Origin: Allomeiothermus silvanus DSM 9946
Lineage (GTDB): Bacteria; Deinococcota; Deinococci; Deinococcales; Thermaceae
Reading direction: 5' to 3'
DNA: 64,000 nt
NCBI RefSeq assembly: GCF_000092125.1
Contig: NC_014212.1
Span: forward strand, 1,322,001 to 1,386,000
The notes below the pieces were generated by a model. The model saw only the letters and a list, made by a program, of their open reading frames with translations. It was not told the origin of the DNA and did no database searches. The position numbers were made by a program, and so were the translations under genes. Below, piece after piece: positions 42,011 to 50,614 of the stretch; the stretch's first letter is position 1; the number at the start of each line of letters is the position of its first letter.

Positions 42011-42322
42011 TTAGAGCATTCCCCCCAGCATCGAGCCGATTCCGCCTAGTTCGCGGCCCATCTCCTTCTCGGAGAGTTCCTGGGCTTTTTGCTGGGCATC
42101 CTGGATGGCCACCAGGAGGAGGTCCTCGAGGGCCTCGAGGTCCGAGGGATCTACCGCTTCGGGTTTGAGTTTCACCGCCTGGATCTGACCGTGGCCGTTG
42201 GCGGTGACCTCCACCATACCTGCGGCGCTTCCTACCACGGTCATCGTTGCTAGCTTTTCCTGCACCTCGGCGGCTTTTCGCTGGGCCTTCTGGGCCTCTT
42301 TCATCAGTTTTTGTAGGTTCAT
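42011..42322 (-). CDS. YbaB/EbfC nucleoid-associated protein
   Basis: 103 residues. DNA-binding dimer with tweezer shape; the glycine- and charge-rich middle (VEVTANGHGQIQAVKLKPEAVDPSD) is the family signature, with long helices at both ends (QKLMKEAQKAQRKAAEVQEKL; LLLVAIQDAQQKAQELSEKEM). The adjacency to recR supports the call. Confidence 0.92.
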   Translation of the reverse strand: MNLQKLMKEAQKAQRKAAEVQEKLATMTVVGSAAGMVEVTANGHGQIQAVKLKPEAVDPSDLEALEDLLLVAIQDAQQKAQELSEKEMGRELGGIGSMLGGML

Positions 42323-42391
42323 GGGTCCGTGCCCTCCGCAACCATTATAGGCGGTGTGCCCGCAGGGGAGCGGCGCGGTGTCGGGGGTTGT

Positions 42392-43597
42392 TCATGTTTT
42401 TGCTGTGGTCGGAGCGGCGCTGGCCTCGGGAATTCCCCCAAGTAGGGTGACCGCTATCGCCACTGCGGTCACAGCCAGCCCGCAAAACACCATCGCTTCC
42501 GTGATACCCAACATGGCGGCTAGGGTTGCGCCCAGGGTAGCTCCACCAATCTGGGCTGCATCCGTTAGGCTGATAAAAGTGCCCAAGATGCGTCCACGCT
42601 GATCTGGGGGGGCGGCAATCTGTAAGATGCTCCGCATCGGCACGATAAACCCCGCGTTAGCGACCCCGAAGAGAAAGCTAGCGACCCCTACCCAGATGGG
42701 ATAGGGGAAAGCTCCCATGGAGGCATATATAAAACCAAAGGCCATCAGGGCTAGCAGGAACAGCCGCTCTCGAGCTATCCGGCGGGTGATGTGCGGCACC
42801 CATAAGAAGCCCAATAAGGCCCCGGCGGCGGTCAGGGCTTCCATCACCCCAAACCCCTGCACCCCGATCTTGAGTACCTTGACCGCCAGCACGTAGCCCA
42901 GCACGGCTTCGGCGGAGCCAAAGAGGGCCGCTATGGTGATGCTGAGCACGCTATAGCGCAAGGTGCGGTTATGCCAGAGGGGCCCGAAGCCCTCGAGCAA
43001 GGCCGTTAGGTAGCGGCGGCGGGGGCTTGGTTTGGGTTTGAGGGCCGGAAGCCGCAGCAAGTACAAAGCCGAGATCAGATAGGAGAAGGCGTCGAGGTAA
43101 AAGGCCGGGGCGAAGCCCACCCCCGCTACCAGCAGCCCGGCTAGGGCCACGAAGCCGATCTCCGCCACGCGGTTGGTCAGGAGCAGGAGGCTATTGGCCT
43201 GGTCGAGCGAAGATTCTGGAACTAGGTCGGCCACTGCGCTGTTGAGGGCGGGGTAGCGCAGGGCATCCGTAGCCGCAACCAGCACGGTCAGCGCGATCAA
43301 AGCTCCCAGCGAGCGAATCCCCAGCAGGGGAATCAGCGCCACCAGACCCACGCAGACCAAGTCCGAATACAGCATGATCAGGCGGCGGTCGTTGCGGTCG
43401 ACAAGGGGTCCCAGGAGCGGTCCCAGGATGACCCGGGAGAAAAGCTGGGCGGAGATGACCACACCGGTCCAGACTAGTCCGTACATCTCGTTAACCAGTG
43501 CCAGGAGGGCGATGCGGTGGACTTTATTGCCGACTTGGGAAACTAGGTTGGATAAAAACAGACGCAAAAAAGCCGGTTGTTGGAAAATCCCCGCCAT
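42392..43597 (-). CDS. MFS transporter, EntS-like
   Basis: 401 residues, twelve predicted helices. Motifs fit the MFS_3/enterobactin-exporter group: FLSNLVSQVGNKVHRIAL at the start, GPLLGPLVDRNDRR (the A-type loop), TDALRYPALNSAVADLVPESSLDQANSL, and in the second half PPDQRGRILGTFISL. Substrate unknown; drug or metabolite export is typical. Confidence 0.85.
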   Translation of the reverse strand: MAGIFQQPAFLRLFLSNLVSQVGNKVHRIALLALVNEMYGLVWTGVVISAQLFSRVILGPLLGPLVDRNDRRLIMLYSDLVCVGLVALIPLLGIRSLGALIALTVLVAATDALRYPALNSAVADLVPESSLDQANSLLLLTNRVAEIGFVALAGLLVAGVGFAPAFYLDAFSYLISALYLLRLPALKPKPSPRRRYLTALLEGFGPLWHNRTLRYSVLSITIAALFGSAEAVLGYVLAVKVLKIGVQGFGVMEALTAAGALLGFLWVPHITRRIARERLFLLALMAFGFIYASMGAFPYPIWVGVASFLFGVANAGFIVPMRSILQIAAPPDQRGRILGTFISLTDAAQIGGATLGATLAAMLGITEAMVFCGLAVTAVAIAVTLLGGIPEASAAPTTAKT

Positions 43598-43693
43598 ATT
43601 AGGCGGATTCTACCTCAGCCGATCGGTGGATGGGTATCGTCGTTTGGGCCGAGGTGGATCTGGGAGGGCCGCTCATCCGGCGACTTTTAGGGT

Positions 43694-45511
43694 TTATGCG
43701 CTTTCGAACTGGGTGTTGGGCAGCAGCAGGTAAGCTACCCGCAATCCTTCCCTGGCCAACACGCCCATCCCCTCCGGGACGCTCCACACCAGCAGGTCAT
43801 CGAGCCGGCGAGGCACCTGGGCGGCGGTAGCTACGTAGACGGTATCTTCTTGGTAGCGCAGCGAGAGCACTACCGAGCCCAGCCGCACACTGGCCGGGGC
43901 CTCGCTCAGGGTAGCGGCCCCGACGCCCCCCAGGGTATCCCGGGTAGGGGGGCGGTGGCCCGTCCAGTCGGAAAGGGCCTGGGCCAAGGCTCGGCCTTCC
44001 CGCTCGAGCCTCAGTTGGGATGCCACCTCTTCCATCAAAAGCTGCCAGTTGGAGCCGCTGCTGATCCGCCCGCGCACCACCTCCAGCCCTTTGCGGGCAA
44101 AGTCCTGTAAGGCCTCCGGCGTGGCTTCCCCATAACGCTGGGCGGATTCCGGGCCGAAATTGAGGGGGTCTATAGGCCCCTTAAGTCGAGCCGAGAAGGC
44201 CCGCAAAAGCCGCAGATAGGCGAAGTGTTCGGTGGGCCGCAGCAGGTGGGCCAACACCCGCCCTTCCGCCAGTAGGGTGGAGATGTGGGCTCCTTCCCGG
44301 GGCTCGAGGCGCAGGTGGAGGTAGGTGGTGTAGCGTATCGCCCACAGCTCGAAGCTTCCTGCCCTGATGGTCAGGGGTTTCGCTGGATCCAACGGGTAAT
44401 CGGTGCCTTCGAGGCTTAGCATGAACTCCCCAGCGGTTTCGCTGAGGAGGATCTCGAGCCCACCCAGGCTAAGCCGGGCCGGTAAGAGCCGCAGGGTGAC
44501 CACTGCGTCTTCGGGGCTGATCGCCTCCTGCCGCAGATTGGGGTCTTGCCCCCAGAGGATTCTGGCCGGGATCTGTGGCAGAGGGGCCTCGCCGCGGGGA
44601 GTTGGGAGATGGCGGTAGAGTAAAGCGGCCAGCCGCTCCGAGGCCTGGTGGAAGCGCTGGCGGTCCTCTTCCAGCACCAGCAACATTCGCCGCTCTTCTG
44701 CCGCTACCGCTTGTAAACGCTCCTCTAGGGCGCGGATCTCGGAGATCGGTAGCTGCATCCGCTGGGCTTCCTCCAGTGCCCGCCGCAGGCTCTCCACGGA
44801 AGTGCGCCGCCCCGTTCCCTGGGGCCTCAGGGCCCCTTCACTCTCGATAACCCGGCGCATGAAGCGGCGCAGGTAGGCCACGGTCTCCTCGGGAGGTAGG
44901 CGCAGCCGTTCCGGCAGGCGGTAAGCCTCCTTGAAGAGTTCGAGCAGCAAAGCCTTAGCGACTTCGGGATCCTCGAGGCTCACCAGCGGGTCAGAGATGG
45001 CAGGTATAGCCTGGGAGAGGGTGAAGCGCGAGAGGTTATAGTCCTGGGCGAACTGAGGAGTTTTGGAGTAGGCCTCGAGGTTTTGCAGCAGCGCGTAGAT
45101 GAGCCGTAACTCCTCGCGCTTACCGGATAGCAGAGGTTTGACCTGTCGCTCCAGGTCGTGCTCGAGCCGCAGCCAGTATACCGACTGGGTGAGGGCCTCG
45201 AGGGCCTGGCGCTCGGGGCTTGGCCCGTCCGGGACCACCTGGGGCTCTTCCTCCACGAAAACGCTGCTCAGTTCAGTAGGGGGTGGCTCGGCGAACACTT
45301 CGCTGAGGTTGCGCTGGATCTGGTTCAGGCTGCGGAAGCGGGCGTCCGCCTGACGGAAGCGCTTGGCGTGGGGGCCTTGATGGGCCAGCTTGATCAGCAA
45401 CTGGCGCAACCGGACCACGCTGGCCCGTCCCCCCTTGGGCTCGCGCCCGGCGGTCAGGTCATCGACCTTGTACTCGTAAAGTTCGACCAGTTCGGCCAGC
45501 CCTGCGCTCAT
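43694..45511 (-). CDS. Large conserved-looking protein of unknown function
   Basis: 605 residues, soluble and rich in charged helices; I recognise no domain. The N-terminal 170 residues are helical (VRLRQLLIKLAHQGPHAKRF), the middle has a coiled-coil-like stretch (IRALEERLQAVAAEERRMLLVLEEDRQRF), and the last third is beta-rich (LSLGGLEILLSETAGEFMLSLEGTDYPL; FELWAIRYTTYLHLRLEPR), perhaps an FHA-like or other beta-sandwich. Divergent from the PP2C/kinase operon with 141 bases between the starts, so a role in the same signalling pathway is possible but not shown. Confidence 0.6.
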   Translation of the reverse strand: MSAGLAELVELYEYKVDDLTAGREPKGGRASVVRLRQLLIKLAHQGPHAKRFRQADARFRSLNQIQRNLSEVFAEPPPTELSSVFVEEEPQVVPDGPSPERQALEALTQSVYWLRLEHDLERQVKPLLSGKREELRLIYALLQNLEAYSKTPQFAQDYNLSRFTLSQAIPAISDPLVSLEDPEVAKALLLELFKEAYRLPERLRLPPEETVAYLRRFMRRVIESEGALRPQGTGRRTSVESLRRALEEAQRMQLPISEIRALEERLQAVAAEERRMLLVLEEDRQRFHQASERLAALLYRHLPTPRGEAPLPQIPARILWGQDPNLRQEAISPEDAVVTLRLLPARLSLGGLEILLSETAGEFMLSLEGTDYPLDPAKPLTIRAGSFELWAIRYTTYLHLRLEPREGAHISTLLAEGRVLAHLLRPTEHFAYLRLLRAFSARLKGPIDPLNFGPESAQRYGEATPEALQDFARKGLEVVRGRISSGSNWQLLMEEVASQLRLEREGRALAQALSDWTGHRPPTRDTLGGVGAATLSEAPASVRLGSVVLSLRYQEDTVYVATAAQVPRRLDDLLVWSVPEGMGVLAREGLRVAYLLLPNTQFESA

Positions 45512-45652
45512 TGCACCTCCACCATCCTCTCGAGCCTACCAGACCTTCCTCACCCGGCGTGTGACGGGCGGGGGTGGGAGGAATTTGCCAGGCCCAGTGC
45601 GGTTTATTTTGCCGCTTCGGGGATCGGGGCGGGCGCTATGATAAGCGGAGTC

Positions 45653-46411
45653 ATGCGGGTCTCACGCTTGGAAATCGCCACCGTTTCCAACGTCGGCAGG
45701 CGGCGGCGCAACAACGAGGACTTCCACCGCGTAGCGGTGTATCCGACCGCACGAGGCAGCTTGGTGTTGGCGGCGGTGGCCGACGGCATGGGCGGTTCGG
45801 AGGCGGGGGAGTGGGCCAGCAAGCTGGCCATCGAGGGGCTCACCGAGGCGGTACGGGCCTATGCAGCCCAGCTCGAGACCGGCAGACCGGCGGTCCCCCT
45901 CGAGCGTGTGATGGATAAGGCCTTCCGCTTGGCCCAGCATCGTATCCTGCAAGAAGGAGAACGCGTGCCCGAGCGCAAGGGCATGGGAACTACGCTCACC
46001 GCTATGTTGCTGACCGAGTGGAACAAAAGCGGGGTAATCGGCCATGTGGGCGATACCCGGGCTTACCGCCGCAACAAAGGCCGCTGGCAACAGCTCACCG
46101 CCGACCACTCCTGGGTGGCCCAACAGGTCCGGGAAGGCCTCCTGACCCCACACCAGGCCGAGACCCACCCCTGGCGGCATATGCTGACCCAGGCCTTGGG
46201 GCTCGCCGAAGTGCGCTATGACCTGATGGGCATCAACCTAGCTCCCGACGATACCATCGTGCTCACCACCGATGGGCTTTACAACCTGGTCCTGCCGGAA
46301 GAATGGCAGACCACGCTGGATCTGCAATCCTCCGTTGAGCACTGGGTCAGTCTGGCGCTCGAGCGGGGCGGCACCGACAACATCACCGCGGTGGCAGCGA
46401 GGTGGCGATGA
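45653..46411 (+). CDS. PP2C-type protein serine/threonine phosphatase
   Basis: 252 residues, PPM family. Metal-binding motifs: RRRNNEDF, VADGMGGSEAGEWAS, MGTTLTAML, IGHVGDTRAYR, LTTDGLYNLV and GGTDNITAVAARW, all complete. It should remove phosphate from proteins, most likely the substrates of the kinase encoded next, whose start overlaps its stop (ATGA). ATG 45653 with GGAG three bases upstream. Divergent from the 605-residue unknown gene. Confidence 0.92.
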   Translation: MRVSRLEIATVSNVGRRRRNNEDFHRVAVYPTARGSLVLAAVADGMGGSEAGEWASKLAIEGLTEAVRAYAAQLETGRPAVPLERVMDKAFRLAQHRILQEGERVPERKGMGTTLTAMLLTEWNKSGVIGHVGDTRAYRRNKGRWQQLTADHSWVAQQVREGLLTPHQAETHPWRHMLTQALGLAEVRYDLMGINLAPDDTIVLTTDGLYNLVLPEEWQTTLDLQSSVEHWVSLALERGGTDNITAVAARWR

Positions 46412-48444
46412 GCGTCTTGTTGGCGGTGCTTCTGGTGGGGCTTTCGGTGGCGTTGGCCCTGCGGCTAGGCAGCACCTGGGTCCTGTTGGGGGGGATGGCC
46501 CTCCTGCTGGGGGTGGGTTGGGGGTTGGGGGCTCAGCCCGCGCCTTGGTTGCCCCTGTTGGCGTTGGGGTTAGTGGTGGCATGGGGCCCGCGACCCCGCC
46601 TGGGTCTGGCCCCCTCGAGGGCTACGCCCCCCCGCCCGGCCAACGGCAAAAACGGCAAAGGCCCCAAGGCCCGGCTGAACAAGACCAAGACCCCCACTAA
46701 CCCCCGGACTACCCTGAGCGGGTTGGCTGGTGCCCCGGCGGGCCTGGAGGACAAGTACGAGATCTTGGAGAAGGTGGGAATCGGTGGAATGGCCACCGTG
46801 TACAAGGCCCGCGACAAGTCTGGGCAGATGTTGGCCCTCAAGATCCCTCAAGAGAAGTTCGTGGGCGACACTCGCTTCGTGCGGCGCTTCCACCGCGAGG
46901 CCGAAGTGTTGGCCCACCTCGACCACCCCAGTATCGTCAAAGTGTTCGATCACGGCAACGTGGGCGATACCCACTACATCGCTATGGAGTTCCTGGATGG
47001 TGAGGGGCTAGACCGGCTGATCGAAAGCCGCAAGCTCAGCGTGCGCTCGAGCGTGGAGATCATGCAGCGGGTGGCCGAGGCATTGCAGCACATCCACGCC
47101 CAAGGCATCATCCACCGCGACATCAAGCCAGGCAACATCATGGTGCTTAAAGGGGCGATCCGCGAGGATGGCCGGGTGGACCCTAAGGGCGTGCGCCTGA
47201 TGGACTTCGGCATCGCCGCTGGAAAGGTGCTGACCCGGCTCACCATCACCGGGGCCCGCATCGGTACCCCGGTGTACATGAGCCCCGAGCAGGCTAAGGG
47301 CCAACGCATCGACCATAGGTCCGACATCTACAGCCTAGGGGTGGTCTTCTATGAGGCCCTTACCGGGCAGCCGCCCTTCCAAGGGGGCTACGAGGCGGTG
47401 ATCCACCAGCAGATCTTCCAGATGCCTACCCCGCCCCGCCAGCAAAATCCCGAGATCCCCCAAGCCCTCTCCGACCTGGTGTACCGCATGCTCGATAAGG
47501 ACCCGGAGAAACGGCCCAGCTTAGACCAGGTCATCGCAGCGCTCAAAGGAAACTGGGAGGAGGACCAAGGCTTGCAGGCCGAGTACTACTTGGCCCTCGC
47601 GGTGGAGGCCAAAAAGGGCACCCTTCGGCTGGTAGAACCCAGCGGGATGCTGGCCCGGATGTGGAGCGGGGTGGGCAGTGGGCGCGGGCAGTTCCCCTCG
47701 CCCCCCCTTTCGCTGGCGGTAGACCCCCAGGGCCGCTTCTGGATTACCCTCTTTGAGTACGGCGGGAGCGGGGTGCGGTTGGTGCACCGCTTTTCAGCCG
47801 GGGGGGAACTCGAGTTCAGCATGGGCCCCTACGGCATGAAGCCGGGGGAGTTCTTGTATCCGGCCTCAATCGCGGTGAGCGGCAACGACCTCTACGTACT
47901 CGACACCGAGACCAACACCATCAGCCACTTCGACCTCGAGGGCAACCTGCTGGGCCGCTTCGGTGGGGCGGGGCCGGGGCGGGGCACCTTTGACGCCCCA
48001 AAGGGCCTGGTGGTGGGCCGCCATTTCCTCTACGTGCTCGACTACGGCAACCGCCAGGTGCAACGCCTTAGCCTGGAAGGCCAGTATCTTTCGCGTTACG
48101 CCTTCCGCAAGAGCCGCGAGACCCAGGAGTTGCGGGTCATCGCCGGGATGGGGTTGGGCCTAGATGATCAGCTCTACATCTACGATGCCGATGCCCAGAA
48201 GATCCGCCAGGTGGCCCAGGACGGGCAGATCACCAGTTCGATCCCACTGCAACTCTTGGAGGGTGAAGACCCCAACAGCATCGTGGAGATGATTATTCGG
48301 GGAGACATCCTGTACGCTGCCCGGCGCGGCGGTACTAAGATCCAGCGGATGCGGCTTTCTGGTGAGCCCCTGCCGCCGATAGATATCTATGCCCCGCTGC
48401 GCTCGCTCACGGTCTGGGTCAACTACGCCAAGGGTAAGAACTAA
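46408..48444 (+). CDS. Serine/threonine protein kinase with C-terminal NHL-type beta-propeller
   Basis: 678 residues. N-terminal three hydrophobic helices (MSVLLAVLLVGLSVALALRL and two more), a Lys/Pro-rich linker, a Hanks-type kinase (about 116-385) with GIGGMATVYKA, LALKIPQ, HRDIKPGNIMV, LMDFGIA, GTPVYMSPEQAKG; then an NHL/SMP-30-like propeller (about 400-678) with repeats such as GPYGMKPGEFLYPASIAVSGNDLYVLD and GPGRGTFDAPKGLVVGRHFLYVLD. Kinase and propeller appear on the same side of the membrane, unlike PASTA kinases. GTG/ATG start: ATG 46408 overlaps the phosphatase stop, so kinase and phosphatase are one unit. Confidence 0.88.
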   Translation: MSVLLAVLLVGLSVALALRLGSTWVLLGGMALLLGVGWGLGAQPAPWLPLLALGLVVAWGPRPRLGLAPSRATPPRPANGKNGKGPKARLNKTKTPTNPRTTLSGLAGAPAGLEDKYEILEKVGIGGMATVYKARDKSGQMLALKIPQEKFVGDTRFVRRFHREAEVLAHLDHPSIVKVFDHGNVGDTHYIAMEFLDGEGLDRLIESRKLSVRSSVEIMQRVAEALQHIHAQGIIHRDIKPGNIMVLKGAIREDGRVDPKGVRLMDFGIAAGKVLTRLTITGARIGTPVYMSPEQAKGQRIDHRSDIYSLGVVFYEALTGQPPFQGGYEAVIHQQIFQMPTPPRQQNPEIPQALSDLVYRMLDKDPEKRPSLDQVIAALKGNWEEDQGLQAEYYLALAVEAKKGTLRLVEPSGMLARMWSGVGSGRGQFPSPPLSLAVDPQGRFWITLFEYGGSGVRLVHRFSAGGELEFSMGPYGMKPGEFLYPASIAVSGNDLYVLDTETNTISHFDLEGNLLGRFGGAGPGRGTFDAPKGLVVGRHFLYVLDYGNRQVQRLSLEGQYLSRYAFRKSRETQELRVIAGMGLGLDDQLYIYDADAQKIRQVAQDGQITSSIPLQLLEGEDPNSIVEMIIRGDILYAARRGGTKIQRMRLSGEPLPPIDIYAPLRSLTVWVNYAKGKN

Positions 48445-48535
48445 ACGCCAACACCTGCCATGAATCTTGGGGTAGCCGAGTCCGAGAGCGTGCTGGCCTA
48501 CACCCTAGGTGCTGAATAGGTTGCACACTCGAGGT

Positions 48536-49039
48536 ATGCGAAACCTACTGTGTCTGTTGGCGCTGCTGACTTCTGCCTTCGCACAAAAGATCGGTGACCC
48601 GGTGAATTTGCCTAAGGTGCAGGACTCCTACAACAAACCGGTGGACCTGCCTGCGTTGACCCAGGAGGGGCGCTACCTGCTTTTCTGGTTCTACCCCAAG
48701 GCGCTCTCGCCCGGCTGTACCGCTCAAGGCAAACGCTATGCCGAACTCTACGACGAGTTCAAAAAGCTGGGGGTCGAGGTGTTTGGGGTCAGCGCCGACC
48801 CAGGGGCGGAACAGTGCGCATTCATCGAGAAACTAGCGCTCAAGGGGGGTATGATCCCGGACAAGTCCGGGACGCTGGCAAGGCTATTTGGCGTGGGGGG
48901 GTTCTTTGGTTTTTATAACCGCGACACCATTTTGGTCAATCCCCAAGGGCGCATAGAACAAATCTGGCGGGGGGTGAACCCCTTTCGCGATGCCGATACG
49001 GTGCTGGCTTACCTAAAAGAGAAGCTCGCCAAACGGTAG
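48536..49039 (+). CDS. Secreted BCP/AhpC-type peroxiredoxin
   Basis: 167 residues with a signal peptide (NLLCLLALLTSAFAQ). Thiol peroxidase fold: FWFYPKALSPGCTAQG with the peroxidatic Cys in the SPGCT motif (usually TPGCT), then FGVSADPGAEQCAFIEKL and a LARLFGVGGFFGFYNRDTILVNPQGRI end. A second Cys in EQCAF could be resolving. Likely removes peroxides in the periplasm. ATG 48536 with GAGGT. Confidence 0.82.
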   Translation: MRNLLCLLALLTSAFAQKIGDPVNLPKVQDSYNKPVDLPALTQEGRYLLFWFYPKALSPGCTAQGKRYAELYDEFKKLGVEVFGVSADPGAEQCAFIEKLALKGGMIPDKSGTLARLFGVGGFFGFYNRDTILVNPQGRIEQIWRGVNPFRDADTVLAYLKEKLAKR

Positions 49040-49043
49040 GTGC

Positions 49044-50522
49044 ATGCGCGTCATTGTCATCGGCGCCGGAGTAGGCGGGCTGACGGCGGCGGCCTTGCTG
49101 GCTAAGGCGGGCCTCGAGGTCACCGTGCTCGAGGCCCACCTCTACCCCGGTGGCTCGGCAGGAACTTTTGTTCACCGGGGTTACCGCTTCGATGCGGGGG
49201 CGACGCTGCTAGCGGGTTTCGACCCCGATGGGGTATTCACTCGGCTCGAGCAGTGGTTGGGGCTGGAGTTCCCGGTGCAGCGGCTGAGCGCGGGAGAGAG
49301 CCTGATGCGGGTCTTTTTGCCCGAAGGCCGAAGCGTAGACCGTCCGGTGGGGCGAAGCTATGAGCAAGCCGCCCAGCTCGAGGCTTTCGGGCCTTGGGTA
49401 GGAGGCTTCTGGACCTGGCAGGAGCGCCGTGCCCAGGCACTTTGGTCGCTGGCCGCGGGCTTGCCTTTTCCCCCAGCAAATCTGGACGAACTCGGGCGGC
49501 TGGTCCGCACAGGGGTTCCTTGGGCCAAGCAGCACTGGAGGGAACTGCCGGGCATTTTGACGGACTTCGTGCGCCGAACCTCGGCCCATGCCCCGCCTAT
49601 TCCCGCCTTCCGGCGCTTCCTCGACGCCCAACTCCTCATTGCCTCTCAGGCCGATGCGGACAGGACCTATGCCCTGTTCGGAGCCGCTGCCCTGGACTTG
49701 CCGCACCGGGGAGTGGCTTTGCCGCGGGGGGGGATGGGGGTGGTGGCCGAAACCCTGGCCCGGGCCGTCGAGATGCAAGGAGGTCGCGTCCTCTACCGTC
49801 ACCGGGTCAACCGGCTGGTGGTTCATGGCGGAAGGCTCCAAGCGGTAGAGGTGGTGTTGGGTGGCCGCCGGCGGGGGCAGCGGGAGGTGCTCGAGGGCGA
49901 TCTTTTCGTCGCCAACCTGACCCCTGGCAGCCTGGCCGGACTCCTAGGCCGACCGGGAACGCCACCCTCCGACGGCTGGGGGGCCTTCGTGGTGCATGCC
50001 GTGCTCCCTGAGCCGGATCTACCTCCTGGGCCGCCGTACCGGCAGTGGGCAGGAGAGGGAGACTGGGTGTTCGTGAGCTTGGCAGAGGGTGCGCGGCGCG
50101 GGAGTCCGGGGGTTTGGGTGCTATCGGCCTCGGTGCACACCCCACTTTCGGAATGGCGGGGTCTGAGCGAGGAAGAATACCGAGCCCGGAAAAAAGCTTG
50201 GCAAGATCGGGTAGAGCGGCAAGTAGAGCGCATTATCCCCGGTTTCCGCGAGTCCGCCCGGCTGATCCTGGGGGCTTCACCCCGTACCTTTGCGTTTTAC
50301 ACCTCCCGCCAGGATGGCTGGGTCGGGGGGTATCCGCAGATCCACCCCTTCCGCACCCCCAGCCCCAAGACCCCCTATCCCAACCTGTTTCGGGTGGGAG
50401 AAACCATTTTTCCCGGTCAGTCGGTACCGGCAGTGGCGATGGGGGGAATCCGGGTGGCTGAGGGGATCCTAACCAAACTAGGGGCGAAGTATAAGTACCC
50501 CACGGGAAGCTTTCCAACCTAG
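49044..50522 (+). CDS. FAD-dependent phytoene desaturase/isomerase-like oxidoreductase
   Basis: 492 residues of the CrtI/CrtD/CrtISO amine-oxidase-like superfamily. FAD site VIVIGAGVGGLTAAALLAKAG followed by EAHLYPGGSAGTF; central PRGGMGVVAETLARAVEMQGGRVLY; C-terminal FAD motif GETIFPGQSVPAVAMGGIRVAEGIL. It probably works on carotenoids, which colour this group, but the reaction (desaturation, isomerisation, ketolation) cannot be told. Starts five bases after the peroxiredoxin stop. Confidence 0.8.
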   Translation: MRVIVIGAGVGGLTAAALLAKAGLEVTVLEAHLYPGGSAGTFVHRGYRFDAGATLLAGFDPDGVFTRLEQWLGLEFPVQRLSAGESLMRVFLPEGRSVDRPVGRSYEQAAQLEAFGPWVGGFWTWQERRAQALWSLAAGLPFPPANLDELGRLVRTGVPWAKQHWRELPGILTDFVRRTSAHAPPIPAFRRFLDAQLLIASQADADRTYALFGAAALDLPHRGVALPRGGMGVVAETLARAVEMQGGRVLYRHRVNRLVVHGGRLQAVEVVLGGRRRGQREVLEGDLFVANLTPGSLAGLLGRPGTPPSDGWGAFVVHAVLPEPDLPPGPPYRQWAGEGDWVFVSLAEGARRGSPGVWVLSASVHTPLSEWRGLSEEEYRARKKAWQDRVERQVERIIPGFRESARLILGASPRTFAFYTSRQDGWVGGYPQIHPFRTPSPKTPYPNLFRVGETIFPGQSVPAVAMGGIRVAEGILTKLGAKYKYPTGSFPT

Positions 50523-50614
50523 CCGGTTTGGGGAAGGGATCTGGGGTTAGCTAGCGGCTTGTTCTGTAGGGTGGGCTCATGTGGTGAGTAGATGAGGAAA
50601 GTACAACCAATCCC

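Noticed and set aside
45653-48444. Kinase/phosphatase pair as part of a type VI or ESX secretion locus
   Set aside because: No secretion genes nearby; the propeller architecture does not match those kinases.
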